Below, piece after piece: positions 23,725 to 35,495 of a stretch of DNA of 64,000 nt (its first letter is position 1; each line of letters begins with the position of its first letter). Source of the stretch: Streptomyces sp. Tu6071 (GTDB lineage Bacteria > Actinomycetota > Actinomycetes > Streptomycetales > Streptomycetaceae); contig NZ_CM001165.1 of NCBI RefSeq assembly GCF_000213055.1, forward strand, positions 2,255,445 through 2,319,444. Reading direction: 5' to 3'. The notes beneath the pieces were generated by a model that saw only the letters and a list, made by a program, of their open reading frames with translations, ran no database searches and was not told the origin of the DNA. The translations under genes and the position numbers were made by a program.

Positions 23725-24058
23725 GCGCTCCTCAGCTCTGTCGCGTGGCTCCCCCGTCCCGGGCGTGCTCACGTCAGCGCGCGCCCGGATCGTGCCAGCG
23801 TCGCACAACGGGCTGTGATCACGACGGAGCCCGCCGCGGCCGGTAGGTGCCCCCCACACGCGAACTGCCTGCGGTTTTCCCGCGCGGGCCGGGAGCGGGC
23901 GCGCTCACGGGCTGTGGCGAAGGACACGCGGGCGGGGGTACGGGCTCGCGGGGGCGTGGGGGCCCGACGGCCGGGACCAGAACGAAGGCCGGGGGCCGCC
24001 CTCCCTGGTGGGAAAGCGGCCCCCGGCCTTCGTTCTGGTCCCGCGGGTCCTTCGGACC
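23725..24058. other. Intergenic region between lcp and rho
   Basis: Holds the rho terminator hairpin (23972-24043) and the upstream region of the LCP gene. On the minus strand the first ~250 bp before the LCP start contain no gene that I can support. Confidence 0.6.
23972..24043 (-). terminator. 28-bp perfect hairpin after rho
   Basis: Arms 23972-23999 and 24016-24043 are exact reverse complements over 28 bp with a 16-nt loop, beginning 15 bp after the rho stop. It is the longest perfect inverted repeat that I found in the window. Confidence 0.9.
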
Positions 24059-26104
<2,046 letters not shown>

Positions 26105-26541
26105 GAAGGGTCCTTCCCTGGAGCGGACGTCGGCCTGTCTGGCTCGGCGACCGGTTGTGCTGTCCGGCTGTGGTCCTCTGTGAAGGGGATGCGCCGGGGC
26201 GATGGACCGCCAAAGAGGCGGAGGAATACGGTGGTGAAGACGCCTGACTCAGCCGTGTCACCAGAAGTGCGTGTCACGGGATTGGGTCACGCCCGTTCCG
26301 GAGCGCTTCGGTGTCGCTCTGTGCGTGGCACGGCGCGATACGGGGGCTCCCGGAAGATGAGGTGTCCCGCCCCTGTGTTTCGGGAAAAACCGGCGCCCCG
26401 AGACAAATCGGCGCTCCGGGCAGCCCCGGATTCCTGGCGAAGACACGTGGCACCTCGCCGTTGGGCGATTGGGTGCGCAGTTGAGATTAACAATACCGTA
26501 TCCAACACATATTCCCCCTCTCCTGTGCGGCGACCGTGGAG
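26105..26541 (-). promoter_or_regulatory. rho leader / thrB-rho intergenic region
   Basis: About 440 bp without a supported gene. The segment 26480-26515 is unusually AT-rich for this genome and reads TACGGTATTGTTAATC on the minus strand; it is the likeliest place for a rho promoter, leaving a leader of about 380 nt that could serve autoregulation. No riboswitch fold was recognised. Confidence 0.4.
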
Positions 26542-27459
26542 TCACGGCGCCAGCGGCAGCACACTCGCGCCCGCGGTGTCGACGGGGATGCGGGCCGCTG
26601 CCCACTCCTCGCCCGCGAGCCCGGCGACCTTGTCGGCCGCCTCCTCGTCCACCAGCGCGAGGACGGTGGGTCCCGCGCCGGAGATCACCGCGGGCACCCC
26701 GTCCGCCCGCAGCCGTTCCACCAGGGCGAGCGACTCGGGCATCGCCGGGCCCCGGTACTCCTGGTGGAGACGGTCCTCCGTCGCCGCGAGGAGCAGCCCG
26801 GGGCGCCTGGTCAGGGCCTCGACGAGCAGCGCGGCACGGCCCGCGTTCGCCGCCGCGTCGGTGTGCGGCACGGTACGCGGCAGGAGTCCCCTCGCGGTCT
26901 CGGTGAGCACCGGCCGGCCGGGGACGAAGACGACGGGGACGACAGAGTCCGCGGGCGTCATCCGGACCGCCCGCGCGAGCCCGCCCTCCATCCACGAGAG
27001 GGTGAACCCGCCGAGCAGGCAGGCCGCGACGTTGTCGGGGTGGCCCTCGATCTCGGTGGCGAGTTCGAGGAGGGCCTGCGTGTCGAGCCGGTTCTCGCCG
27101 CCGGTCGTCACGGCCCGCGCGGCGACGATCCCGGCGCAGATGGCCGCCGAGGAGGAGCCGAGCCCGCGGCCGTGCGGAATGCGGTTCGCGCAGACGATCT
27201 CCAGGCCGCGCGGCTGCCCGCCGAGCAGGTCGAAGGCGGCGCGCAGGGACCGTACGAGGAGGTGCTTCTCGTCGCGCGGCAGGGTCTCGCTGCCCTCACC
27301 GGCTATGTCGATGCGCAGCCCCGAGTCGGCGACCCGCACCACGACGTCGTCGTAGAGGCCGAGCGCGAGCCCGAAGGCGTCGAAGCCGGGACCCAGGTTG
27401 GCGCTGGAGGCGGGGGTGCGCACCCGGACGGCGGCGGCGCGAAAGGCGGGACCGGCCAT
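26542..27459 (-). CDS. thrB: Homoserine kinase
   Basis: 305-aa GHMP kinase phosphorylating homoserine in threonine synthesis. The ATP-binding glycine-rich loop is GRGLGSSSAAICAG and the N-terminal substrate motif is VRTPASSANLGPGFD. ATG 27459 matches the family start; AAGGAGA lies 12 bases upstream. Confidence 0.96.
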   Translation of the reverse strand: MAGPAFRAAAVRVRTPASSANLGPGFDAFGLALGLYDDVVVRVADSGLRIDIAGEGSETLPRDEKHLLVRSLRAAFDLLGGQPRGLEIVCANRIPHGRGLGSSSAAICAGIVAARAVTTGGENRLDTQALLELATEIEGHPDNVAACLLGGFTLSWMEGGLARAVRMTPADSVVPVVFVPGRPVLTETARGLLPRTVPHTDAAANAGRAALLVEALTRRPGLLLAATEDRLHQEYRGPAMPESLALVERLRADGVPAVISGAGPTVLALVDEEAADKVAGLAGEEWAAARIPVDTAGASVLPLAP

Positions 27460-27934
27460 CGCGTGGGGACTCTCCTTGTGTTCCTCGGGCGGGACTGCAC
27501 CGTGCGGCGCGGGGCGAACCGCTGGAGGCGGCAGCCCTCGCGGTGACTGTCGCGGGGCGGGCTGGTGGGGATTGGGGTGCGGGGGCGGGGATTTCCACGC
27601 TTCCGGCGAATCCCCCCGGGACGTCCGGATCACATCCGGGCGCGTGGGATCGTACGGCCACAACGGCAGCGGCACCGCGGCACAAGCGGCGGGGCAGGTG
27701 GGGCACAGCCTATCGAAGGAAGCGCCCCCCGCGACATAGGGCGCACGGGAGGCGCATGACGCGTGTCGCCGGGAGGGTGTGCGACCCCCGCCACTTCTGA
27801 CGGTCCCGCACGTCTTGTCCCGATTCCACGGGCCGGAGCGCGGGGGCGCGCGGGTCGCGGCGGGCGGATCGCGGGGCGCCGCCGTCCCCCGTACGAGGAG
27901 ATTCCCCGCCCGGGGGCGGCGTCGCCCGCGCGTG
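27460..27934 (-). other. Long gap between thrC and thrB
   Basis: 475 bp with no gene that I can support, although thrC and thrB are usually close together. A TAGGCT (27707-27712, minus strand) could be a -10, giving thrB its own promoter and a ~240-nt leader. A small dyad CCGGAT/ATCCGG is at 27625-27639. Confidence 0.4.
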
Positions 27935-28996
27935 TCAGCCCGTCAGGCCGAGGCGGTGCGCCGCGGCGGCGGCGTCGACCGGGATGACGGTCGGGCGCGG
28001 GGCGCCCTCGGTCGCGCGGTCGGGGTCCTTGAGGCCGTTGCCCGTCACCGTGCAGACGATGCGCTGCCCCGGGTCGACGAGTCCCTGCTCGGCGGCCTTG
28101 AGCAGCCCGGCGACCGAGGCGGCGGAGGCGGGCTCGACGAAGACGCCCTCCTGGCCCGCCAACAGCCGGTAGGCGGCGAGGATCTGGCGGTCGGTCACCT
28201 CGTCGATGAGGCCGCCCGACTCCTCGCGCGCGGCGAGCGCCTGCTGCCAGGAGGCGGGGTTGCCGATGCGGATCGCGGTGGCGAGGGTACGGGGGTCCTT
28301 GACGACCTCGCCGCGCACGATCGGCGCCGAACCGCTCGCCTGGAAGCCCCACATGCGCGGGGTGCGGCTCGCGACGCCGTCGGCCGCGTACTCGCGGTAC
28401 CCCTTCCAGTAGGCCGTGATGTTGCCCGCGTTGCCGACCGGCAGGACGTGGATGTCGGGGGCTTCGCCGAGCGCGTCGACGATCTCGAACGCGGCGGTCT
28501 TCTGCCCCTCGATCCGTACCGGATTGACCGAATTCACCAGCGAGACCGGGTAGTTGTCGGCGAGCGCGCGGGCGAGGGTCAGGCAGTCGTCGAAGTTCCC
28601 CTCGACCTGGAGGATCTTGGCGCCGTGCACGAGGGCCTGGCCCATCTTGCCGAGCGCGATCTTGCCCTGCGGCACGAGCACCGCGCTCACCATGCGCGCG
28701 CGCACGGCGTAGGCGGCGGCCGAGGCGGAGGTGTTGCCGGTGGAGGCGCAGATGACGGCCTTCGCGCCCTCCTCCTTGGCGCGCGTGATCGCCATCGTCA
28801 TGCCGCGGTCCTTGAAGGACCCGGTCGGGTTCGCGCCCTCGACCTTGAGATACACCTCGCACCCGGTGCGCTCGGAGAGCACCTGCGCGGGGACGAGGGG
28901 CGTGCCGCCCTCGCCGAGCGTGACGACCTCGGTCGTGTCCTCGACCGGGAGCCGGTCCCGGTACTCCTCGATGATGCCGCGCCACTGGTGGACCAT
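27935..28996 (-). CDS. thrC: Threonine synthase
   Basis: 353-aa PLP enzyme converting O-phosphohomoserine to threonine. The PLP lysine is in [11 protein letters not shown], and the phosphate-binding loop is [12 protein letters not shown]. It lies 6 bp after hom, so the two are co-transcribed. Confidence 0.96.
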   Translation of the reverse strand: MVHQWRGIIEEYRDRLPVEDTTEVVTLGEGGTPLVPAQVLSERTGCEVYLKVEGANPTGSFKDRGMTMAITRAKEEGAKAVICASTGNTSASAAAYAVRARMVSAVLVPQGKIALGKMGQALVHGAKILQVEGNFDDCLTLARALADNYPVSLVNSVNPVRIEGQKTAAFEIVDALGEAPDIHVLPVGNAGNITAYWKGYREYAADGVASRTPRMWGFQASGSAPIVRGEVVKDPRTLATAIRIGNPASWQQALAAREESGGLIDEVTDRQILAAYRLLAGQEGVFVEPASAASVAGLLKAAEQGLVDPGQRIVCTVTGNGLKDPDRATEGAPRPTVIPVDAAAAAHRLGLTG

Positions 28997-29002
28997 GACT
29001 GC

Positions 29003-30301
29003 CTACTCTCCTTCAACCCGCATGATGCTGGCGACGCCCCGGACGGTGTCGAGCTTGCGCAGCGCCTCGACGGTGCTGCTGAGGGCCGCGTCGGGGGCCC
29101 GGTGGGTCACGACGACGAGGCTCGCCTCGCCGCTGCCGTCGCCCCGGCCCTGCTGGCGCACGGTGTCGATCGACACGCCCTGTTCGGCGAAGACCGTCGC
29201 GACCTGGGCGAGCACGCCGGGTTTGTCGGCGACGTCGAGACTGATGTGGTAGCGCGTGACGACGTCGCCCATGCCCGAGACGGTCAGCCCCGCGTACGCG
29301 GACTCGCCCGGCCCGGTGGCCCCGGCGAGCCGGTTGCGGCACACCGCGACGAGGTCGCCGAGCACGGCGGACGCGGTCGGCGCGCCCCCGGCCCCCGGCC
29401 CGTAGAACATGAGCCGTCCGGCCGCCTCGGACTCGACGAAGACCGCGTTGTACGCCTCGCGGACGCCCGCGAGCGGGTGGCTGAGCGGGAGCATCGCGGG
29501 GTGCACGCGCGCGCTGACGCTGCTGCCGTCGGCGCCGCGTTCGCAGATCGCGAGGAGCTTGATGGTGCAGCCCATGGCGCGCGCCGAGGCGAAGTCGGCG
29601 GCGGTCACCTCGGTCATGCCCTCGCGGTGCACGTCGTCGATGCCGACGCGCGTGTGGAAGGCGATCCCGGCGAGGATCGCGGCCTTCGCTGCGGCGTCGA
29701 AGCCCTCGACGTCGGCGGTCGGGTCGGCCTCCGCGTAGCCGAGCGCGGTGGCCTCGTCCAGGGCCTCCTGGTAGCCCGCCCCGGTGGAGTCCATCTTGTC
29801 GAGGATGAAGTTCGTCGTGCCGTTGACGATGCCGAGGACGCGGTGCACGTGGTCGCCCGCGAGGGACTCGCGCAGGGGGCGCAGGAGCGGGATGGCGCCC
29901 GCGACGGCGGCCTCGTAGTAGAGGTCCTGGCCGTGCTCGACGGCGGCGGCGTGCAGCGCGGAGCCGTCCTTGGCCAGGAGCGCCTTGTTCGCCGAGACGA
30001 CCGAGGCGCCGTGCGCGAAGGCCGTCGTGATGAGGGTGCGGGCGGGCTCGATGCCGCCGATGACCTCGATGACGACGTCGAGGTCGCCGCGTTTGACGAG
30101 CGCGGTCGCGTCCGTCGTGATGAGCGCGGGGTCGATGCCCTCGCGCACCTTGTCGGGGCGGCGCACGGCGACGCCCGCGAGTTCGACGGGGGCCCCGATG
30201 CGGGCGGCGAGGTCGTCGGCGTGCGTCGTCATGATGCGCGCCACCTCTGAGCCGACTACCCCACAGCCAAGGAGCGCCACCTTCAGCGGACGCGTGCGCA
30301 T
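29003..30301 (-). CDS. hom: Homoserine dehydrogenase with C-terminal ACT domain
   Basis: 432-aa NAD(P)H enzyme reducing aspartate semialdehyde to homoserine. The Rossmann motif is VALLGCGVVGSEV; the catalytic region includes GIVNGTTNFILDKM. A C-terminal ACT domain (about 355-432, YHISLDVADKPGVLAQ) provides threonine feedback control. Two adjacent ATGs (30304 and 30301) exist; the second is better spaced from GAGG. Confidence 0.95.
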   Translation of the reverse strand: MRTRPLKVALLGCGVVGSEVARIMTTHADDLAARIGAPVELAGVAVRRPDKVREGIDPALITTDATALVKRGDLDVVIEVIGGIEPARTLITTAFAHGASVVSANKALLAKDGSALHAAAVEHGQDLYYEAAVAGAIPLLRPLRESLAGDHVHRVLGIVNGTTNFILDKMDSTGAGYQEALDEATALGYAEADPTADVEGFDAAAKAAILAGIAFHTRVGIDDVHREGMTEVTAADFASARAMGCTIKLLAICERGADGSSVSARVHPAMLPLSHPLAGVREAYNAVFVESEAAGRLMFYGPGAGGAPTASAVLGDLVAVCRNRLAGATGPGESAYAGLTVSGMGDVVTRYHISLDVADKPGVLAQVATVFAEQGVSIDTVRQQGRGDGSGEASLVVVTHRAPDAALSSTVEALRKLDTVRGVASIMRVEGE

Positions 30302-30447
30302 CATCCGACCTCGTTTCGTCTTTCCGTGTCGTTCCGCGGGCTGCCGCGTGTTCCGTGGCGCGGAGCCTGTGTGTCGCGGTGGGTCCAGTCTCACGCACGG
30401 CCCCGGGGTTTCAGCCCCGCGTCCGATGCGTGAGACAAGCATTCCGT

Positions 30448-30496
30448 ACGGGTGCGGGGCGCCGTGAACCGCCCTGCCACGACGCCCCGCACCCGT
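30448..30496 (-). terminator. Terminator hairpin after lysA
   Basis: Perfect 14-bp arms (30448-30461 and 30483-30496) around a 21-nt loop, immediately after the lysA stop on the minus strand; it separates nrtL-lysA from hom-thrC. Confidence 0.75.
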
Positions 30497-30504
30497 GTCC
30501 CCGC

Positions 30505-31902
30505 TCAGCCGACGTCGAGCCTGAGCAGGTCCTCCTCCGTCTCGCGCCGCACGACGACGCGGGCCTGCCCGTCCCGTACGGCCACGACGGGCGGGCGCAG
30601 CGCGTGGTTGTAGTTGCTCGCCATCGAGCGGCAGTACGCGCCCGTGGCCGGCACGGCGAGCAGATCGCCCGGCGCGAGGTCGGCGGGCAGGAAGGCGTCG
30701 CGCACGACGATGTCGCCACTCTCACAGTGCTTGCCCACGACGCGGACGAGCATCGGCGCGGCGTCCGAGGTCCGCGAGGCGAGCGCGACGGAGTACTCGG
30801 CGTCGTAGAGCGCGGTGCGGATGTTGTCCGACATGCCGCCGTCGACGGAGACGTACGTGCGCAGCCCCTCCAGCGGCTTGATCGTGCCGACCTCGTACAG
30901 CGTGAAGGCCGTGGGCCCGACGATGGCGCGGCCCGGCTCGACGGAGATGCGGGGCACGGCGAGCCCGGCGCTCTCGCACTCGCGCGTGACGATGTCGCCG
31001 AGCGCCTTGGCGATCTCGTGCGGCTCGCGCGGGTCGTCGTCGGAGGTGTACGCGATGCCGAGGCCGCCGCCGAGGTCGATCTCGGGCAGTTCGACGCCGT
31101 GCTCGTCGCGGATCTCGGCGAGCAGCCCGACGACGCGGCGCGCGGAGACCTCGAAGCCCGCCATGTCGAAGATCTGCGAGCCGATGTGCGAGTGGATGCC
31201 GACGAGTTCGATGCCGTCGAGGGTGAGCGCGCGGCGCACGGCCTCGGCGGCCTGTCCCCCGGCGAGCGCGAGGCCGAACTTCTGGTCCTCGTGCGCGGTC
31301 GCGATGAACTCGTGGGTGTGCGCCTCGACGCCGACGGTGACGCGGATCTGCACGCGCTGGACGCGGCCGAGCGCCTGCGCGGTGTGGGCGACGCGGACGA
31401 GTTCCTGGAAGGAGTCGACGACGATGCGGCCGACCCCGGCGGCGACGGCGCGCTCGATCTCGGCCGCCGTCTTGTTGTTGCCGTGGAAGGCGATGCGCGC
31501 GGCGGGCATCCCCGCGTCGAGCGCGGTGAGCAGCTCGCCACCCGAGCACACGTCGAGGTTGAGGCCCTCCTCGTGGAGCCAGCGCACGACGGCGCGGCTG
31601 AGGAACGCCTTGCCCGCGTAGAAGACGTCGGCGCCCTCGCCGAAGGCGGAGCGCCAGTCGCGGCAACGGGTCCTGAAGTCCTCCTCGTCGAGGAAGTACG
31701 CGGGCGTGCCGAACTCCTCGGCCAGGCGCGTGACGGGCACGCCGCCGACGCTGAGCGCGCCTTCCTCGGTGCCCTCGCGGCGGACGGTACGGGCCCAGAC
31801 CTTCGGGTCGAGGGCGTTGAGGTCGGCGGGCGGGGCCGCGTAGTGGCCCTCGGGCAGGACGTCTCCGTGGCGGGGACCGGCGGGGTGGGCGGAACGGCTC
31901 AT
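30505..31902 (-). CDS. lysA: Diaminopimelate decarboxylase
   Basis: 465-aa PLP fold-III enzyme, the last step of lysine synthesis. The PLP lysine is in [18 protein letters not shown] and the C-terminal CESGD motif, whose Cys acts in trans across the dimer, are intact. It lies 21 bp after the ArgS-like gene. Confidence 0.96.
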   Translation of the reverse strand: MSRSAHPAGPRHGDVLPEGHYAAPPADLNALDPKVWARTVRREGTEEGALSVGGVPVTRLAEEFGTPAYFLDEEDFRTRCRDWRSAFGEGADVFYAGKAFLSRAVVRWLHEEGLNLDVCSGGELLTALDAGMPAARIAFHGNNKTAAEIERAVAAGVGRIVVDSFQELVRVAHTAQALGRVQRVQIRVTVGVEAHTHEFIATAHEDQKFGLALAGGQAAEAVRRALTLDGIELVGIHSHIGSQIFDMAGFEVSARRVVGLLAEIRDEHGVELPEIDLGGGLGIAYTSDDDPREPHEIAKALGDIVTRECESAGLAVPRISVEPGRAIVGPTAFTLYEVGTIKPLEGLRTYVSVDGGMSDNIRTALYDAEYSVALASRTSDAAPMLVRVVGKHCESGDIVVRDAFLPADLAPGDLLAVPATGAYCRSMASNYNHALRPPVVAVRDGQARVVVRRETEEDLLRLDVG

Positions 31903-31923
31903 GGCTGTCGTGCTCTCTATCGT

Positions 31924-32904
31924 TCAGACGTACGGGGGCGCGCTGATGCCGAGCAGGGTCAGGCCACCGGCGAGCACCGTCCCGGCGGCTTCGGCGAGGG
32001 CGAGCCGGGCGCGGTGGGCGGCCCCGGGTTTGAGCCCGCCGAGCGGCAGCAGCCCGCCGGTGCGGTCGTGGAGATCGAGAAGGGCGTCGGCGACGCGCAC
32101 GAGACGGCGCGCGAGCCGGTCGGGCGCGCGGTGCTCGGCGGCGCGGCGCAGCACGGCGGGGTGCTCGGCGAGCAGCGCGAGCAGCGGCGCGGCGTGCGGA
32201 CCGCTGTCGCCGGGCTCGGGCGCGTACCCGAGAGCGGCGGCGTTGCGCACGAGGGCGAGGGCGCGGGAGTGCGCGTACCGCACGAGGAAGAGGGGGTTCT
32301 CGACGCGCTGCACGAGGAGGGCGGCGTCGAGGCGCGGGCGGTCGGCGGGGGCGGTGTGCAGGAGGGCCCAGCGGCGCGACTCGGGGTCGAGGGGGGCGGT
32401 CTGCGCGGAGGGGGGCGCGGCGCGGAGGGGCTCGCCGTGGTCCGTGCGTACGCGCACCTCGCCGCCTTGTGCGCGGGTGAGGCGTGCGACGGCCTCGGCG
32501 AGGACGTGTGCGCGCGCGCCGAGGGGCCGGAGCGTGACGTGGTGACCGGCGAGGGCGTCGCCGTACCGGGGCGCGAGGGTCTCGGCGACGAGGTCGCGCT
32601 CGTACGTGCCGGGATCGGCGAGCGCGAAGTTGAGGAAGCCGGGCCCGGTGACGCGGACGTCGGCGAGGCGCGGATCGTGCCGCAGCCGCTCGCGCAGGAG
32701 GGCGGCGAGGGCGAGCGGGCTGGTGCGAGCGGCCCCGGCCGCGACGAGCGCGACATTGCAGGCGTAGTCCCCGTACCCCCCGGGCCGCGGCACGGCGACG
32801 GTGACCCGCGCGAGCACATCCGCGGCCACGGAGTCCACCTCCCCCGCCGCGACGGCACGCCGCAGCGCACCGAGGACGGTGCGGGAGAGTTCTGCGGGGG
32901 TCAC
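31924..32904 (-). CDS. nrtL: ArgS-related anticodon-binding protein lacking the synthetase core
   Basis: 326 aa. The N-terminal ~100 residues match the ArgS additional domain (GDYACNVALVAAG, VTGPGFLNFAL), and the C-terminal ~130 match the DALR anticodon-binding domain (NPLFLVRYAHSRALAL), but the HIGH- and KMSKS-bearing Rossmann core is absent; only a short linker joins the halves. It therefore cannot aminoacylate. The GTG at 32904 is six bases after TACGCT, so the mRNA is probably leaderless. It precedes lysA as genuine argS does in corynebacteria, which suggests a tRNA-Arg-linked regulatory role. Confidence 0.85.
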   Translation of the reverse strand: MTPAELSRTVLGALRRAVAAGEVDSVAADVLARVTVAVPRPGGYGDYACNVALVAAGAARTSPLALAALLRERLRHDPRLADVRVTGPGFLNFALADPGTYERDLVAETLAPRYGDALAGHHVTLRPLGARAHVLAEAVARLTRAQGGEVRVRTDHGEPLRAAPPSAQTAPLDPESRRWALLHTAPADRPRLDAALLVQRVENPLFLVRYAHSRALALVRNAAALGYAPEPGDSGPHAAPLLALLAEHPAVLRRAAEHRAPDRLARRLVRVADALLDLHDRTGGLLPLGGLKPGAAHRARLALAEAAGTVLAGGLTLLGISAPPYV

Positions 32905-33225
32905 GGGTCCAGCGTAGGGGAGGGGGGCGGGGTGGGGGCCAATGGATAAGGGGGAGGTCCCGGAATGTGGACGGGGGAGCTGGCGCGATGGGCGGGGGCG
33001 GCCGGGGGGCGGCGGGGGCGTGGACCGGGCGGGGGCAGCCGGGGCGCGTGGAGGAGGTCGGGGCGGTGGAACCGGCGAGGCGGGAGACCGGGGCGAGAGG
33101 GCGCGCATGGACCAGGCGGGGTGCCTAGGCGGGGCCGGGGCGGCAGACCCGGCGGAGCGGGCGGCCAGGGCAGGGCGGACGGCCGGGGCAAGATGGGGCG
33201 CGTGCGACGGGGCCGGGGGGAGCCG
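32905..33225. other. G-rich gap with no supported gene
   Basis: Strongly strand-biased sequence (long runs of GGGGC/GGCGGG on the plus strand). Open frames through it have no recognisable protein character. Apart from the nrtL promoter at its left edge I see nothing in it. Confidence 0.5.
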
Positions 33226-33636
33226 CTACTCCCCCTCCTCCTTCTTGTCGACCGAGACGCGGCGTCCGCGCTCGGCGAGTTCCCGCACGGCGGCGACGAG
33301 GCACTCGGGCTCGAAGGGCTTGGCGAGGAAGAGGTCGATGTCGGGGAGCGAGCGGTCGGCCTCCTCGGCGCCGGAGGCACTGACCATGGCGAGCGGCACG
33401 TGGCTCGTACGGGGATCGGCGCGCAGCCGCTCGGCGGTCCGCACGCCGTCGAGCCGGGGCATGACGAGGTCGAGCGTGATGACGTCGGGCCGCACCTCGT
33501 GCACGATCTCCAGGCACTCGGCACCATCGGCCGCGGTCACCACCTCGAAGCCTTCCAGTTCGAGATTGACCCTGATCAGCTGCCGGATCATCTTGTTGTC
33601 GTCGACCACAAGAACCCGGCCGGTCGCCCCTGGCAC
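33226..33636 (-). CDS. Single-domain (CheY-like) response regulator
   Basis: 136-aa stand-alone receiver: RVLVVDDNKMIRQLI supplies the acidic pocket, the phospho-acceptor Asp is in VITLDLVMPRLDG, and AKPFEPECL holds the conserved Lys. There is no output domain, so it probably acts by protein contact. The GTG at 33636 lies seven bases after TAGGCT; a leaderless start is likely. No kinase gene is adjacent. Confidence 0.88.
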   Translation of the reverse strand: MPGATGRVLVVDDNKMIRQLIRVNLELEGFEVVTAADGAECLEIVHEVRPDVITLDLVMPRLDGVRTAERLRADPRTSHVPLAMVSASGAEEADRSLPDIDLFLAKPFEPECLVAAVRELAERGRRVSVDKKEEGE

Positions 33637-33815
33637 AACCCCGAGCCTAGGCGCGCCCCCCACCCCTCGTCCCGGCTTTCCCCACATCCGCCCCCACGGA
33701 GGGACCCACCCGGACACCCGTACGGAACCCCCTCCCCCACCCCGGAATACCTGGTCACACCCACCCACCCGAAGCTGCTACTGTTCTACCCGTCACCGCC
33801 CACAGCGGCCGACAC

Positions 33816-33887
33816 GCCCCCGTAGCTCAGGGGATAGAGCAACGGCCTCCGGAGCCGTGTGCGCAGGTTCGAATCCTGCCGGGGGCA
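33816..33887 (+). tRNA. tRNA-Arg (anticodon CCG)
   Basis: Complete cloverleaf: 7-bp acceptor stem (33816-33822 with 33880-33886), D-arm GCTC/GAGC, anticodon stem ACGGC/GCCGT around loop CTCCGGA (anticodon CCG at 33849-33851), and T-arm GCAGG/CCTGC with TTCGAAT. Discriminator A33887; CCA is not encoded. Its 3' half is the attachment core of the adjacent AICE, and the gene stays intact after integration. Confidence 0.97.
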
Positions 33888-33888
33888 C
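33847..33888 (+). repeat. attL core (42-bp direct repeat with attR)
   Basis: Identical to 48447-48488. It runs from the anticodon loop to one base past the tRNA discriminator. Confidence 0.95.
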
Positions 33889-33942
33889 TCGCCAGAGATC
33901 AGCGGAAACACGGCGCTGAGCTGGGCGGATGCCGACAGAGGA

Positions 33943-33973
33943 GAGCGGGAGTCAGTCTCACTGGCTCCCGCTC
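33943..33973 (+). terminator. Element-borne terminator for tRNA-Arg
   Basis: 12-bp stem (33943-33954 / 33962-33973, one G-U type pair) followed by TTTCTCG, inside the element 55 bp after the tRNA. It replaces the original chromosomal terminator now displaced to 48508. Confidence 0.7.
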
Positions 33974-33996
33974 TTTCTCGTTCTATCCCGCTGTCT

Positions 33997-34015
33997 GCGA
34001 CACACCCCAGACACA
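33997..34015 (+). repeat. Putative integrase arm site, left copy
   Basis: 19-bp string starting GCGACACACCCCAG, identical and in the same orientation to 48353-48371. It lies 108 bp inside the attL core and overlaps the region just after the int stop. Confidence 0.6.
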
Positions 34016-34016
34016 C

Positions 34017-35495
34017 TCAGGCGACTGTGTCGCCGTCCTCTTCCATCGCTCGCGCGATCTTGTCGTTGGCCACCTGCTCATGCCCGTCGATGCAGCCCTG
34101 ATACCGGCGGTGGATGACCTCCGGGGAGTTGCCGACGCGCCGGGCGACCTCGGCGACGGGGACACCCGCGTTGAGCCACCGGGTGATGCAGGCGTGCCGG
34201 AGGTCGTACGGGCGCCCCGCGAGCGGGGAGGCGACCCGATCGGGCGGAAGGGCGAGCCCGCGGGCTTCCTCCCACACCCGCCAGTACGTCGAGGAGCCCA
34301 CGACGTCCCCGCGCTCGTTCCCGAAGACGCGGCCCTCCTTCGCGGTCCCGAAGGTGTCCAGGTGCTTGCGGAGGATGGCGACGAGGATGGGCGGAATCGG
34401 GACGGGCCGGTCGGTCTTGACCTCACGGGCTTTCAGACCGCGCCGATCGTGCCGCTCCCCCGAGTCCGTCCACTGCTTCCCCGCCACGGGACGCGTCTCC
34501 CACAACGTGAGCGTCCCCCACCCCTCCTCGGGCAAGTCGCAGTCCGCGCGCCGGAGTCCGACGACCTCGGCGGGACGCAGGGCGGCGTAGTACATGACGG
34601 CGTAGAAGGCCACCAGGCGCCGCCCACGCGCCCGATGCCACGAACCCACGTACGAAGCTGCCGCGAGGAGCTGCCGGGCCTGTACGGGGTTCACGAGGAC
34701 GCGCGGATCCACGACGTCCTGCGAGCCGGCCCGCTTCCCCCGTGAGCGGGTGAACGGGTTCTCCGGGAGCTCCCCCGCCATCACCGCGTACTCGAACGCG
34801 GTGTTCACCGCACGGCGGCGCCGCTTGTGCGTGTCACCCGCCGCCGGCTTCCCGTCGAGGCGGTGCGCCAGGTGGTGAAGCACGTCCTCCACGACGGCGG
34901 TGTCGGCCAGGTCGGCGAGCGGGCGCGTGCCGGCGAGCAGCCAGCCGAACGCCTCCCGCAGCTCCTCGGGCGGCTCAGCGTCCTTGTGCGCGGGCACGAC
35001 GCCCCACCGGAACGCGAGCCGCAGCACCTCCGCATCCGGCGACCCCTCCCCCGGCTTGAGCATCCCAAGCGTCCCTGTCGCCAGCCCGTCCGCGATCCCC
35101 TCCCGGGTCTTCGCCGCACTCCCCCGCCACCGCCGGGCCACGTACACCCGGCAGAACGCGAACCAGTCGAGCACGGCAGCCGCTTCGGCTTCCGCAGCCT
35201 TGCGCGCGGTCTCCTCGGCGGCGGCTCGCACTTCCGACTCAGGGAGGCCGCTTTCGATCTCGAACGGCTCGCCGCGCCGGTTGATGGCCTGGCGCAGCTC
35301 GCTCTCTCGGCTCTCCGCCAGCGCGAGCGAGGCGAAGGTGTCGCCGTGCACCTCTCCCGCGACCTTCCACCGCAGGCGGTACGGACGCGACTTCCGCCCG
35401 GTCTTCGTGATCTGCCAAAGCTTCACGTCGAAGGAGAACCCGGGGCGGGCCGACCCGGAGGACCGGCCCGCCCCGCCGCGTGCGTTCGTGCTCAC
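34017..35495 (-). CDS. int: Tyrosine recombinase / AICE integrase
   Basis: 492-aa site-specific integrase. The N-terminal domain (about 15-70) resembles AP2-like arm-binding folds (YRLRWKVAGEVHG). The catalytic domain has Arg in ALRPAEVVGLRRAD, Tyr-x-x-Arg/His in RPYDLRHACITRW and the nucleophile Tyr in VIHRRYQGCIDG. In the HxxR box the usual His is Tyr, which is tolerated in many actinobacterial integrases. Start GTG 35495 overlaps the xis stop (GTGA). It lies next to attL, as expected. Confidence 0.95.
   Translation of the reverse strand: MSTNARGGAGRSSGSARPGFSFDVKLWQITKTGRKSRPYRLRWKVAGEVHGDTFASLALAESRESELRQAINRRGEPFEIESGLPESEVRAAAEETARKAAEAEAAAVLDWFAFCRVYVARRWRGSAAKTREGIADGLATGTLGMLKPGEGSPDAEVLRLAFRWGVVPAHKDAEPPEELREAFGWLLAGTRPLADLADTAVVEDVLHHLAHRLDGKPAAGDTHKRRRRAVNTAFEYAVMAGELPENPFTRSRGKRAGSQDVVDPRVLVNPVQARQLLAAASYVGSWHRARGRRLVAFYAVMYYAALRPAEVVGLRRADCDLPEEGWGTLTLWETRPVAGKQWTDSGERHDRRGLKAREVKTDRPVPIPPILVAILRKHLDTFGTAKEGRVFGNERGDVVGSSTYWRVWEEARGLALPPDRVASPLAGRPYDLRHACITRWLNAGVPVAEVARRVGNSPEVIHRRYQGCIDGHEQVANDKIARAMEEDGDTVA

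Noticed and set aside
27779..30250. 823-codon plus-strand open frame opposite thrC and hom
   Set aside because: Shadow of two clear metabolic genes.
30355..32949. 864-codon plus-strand open frame opposite lysA and nrtL
   Set aside because: Shadow of two well-supported minus-strand genes; Arg/Gly/Glu-rich composition typical for an antisense frame.
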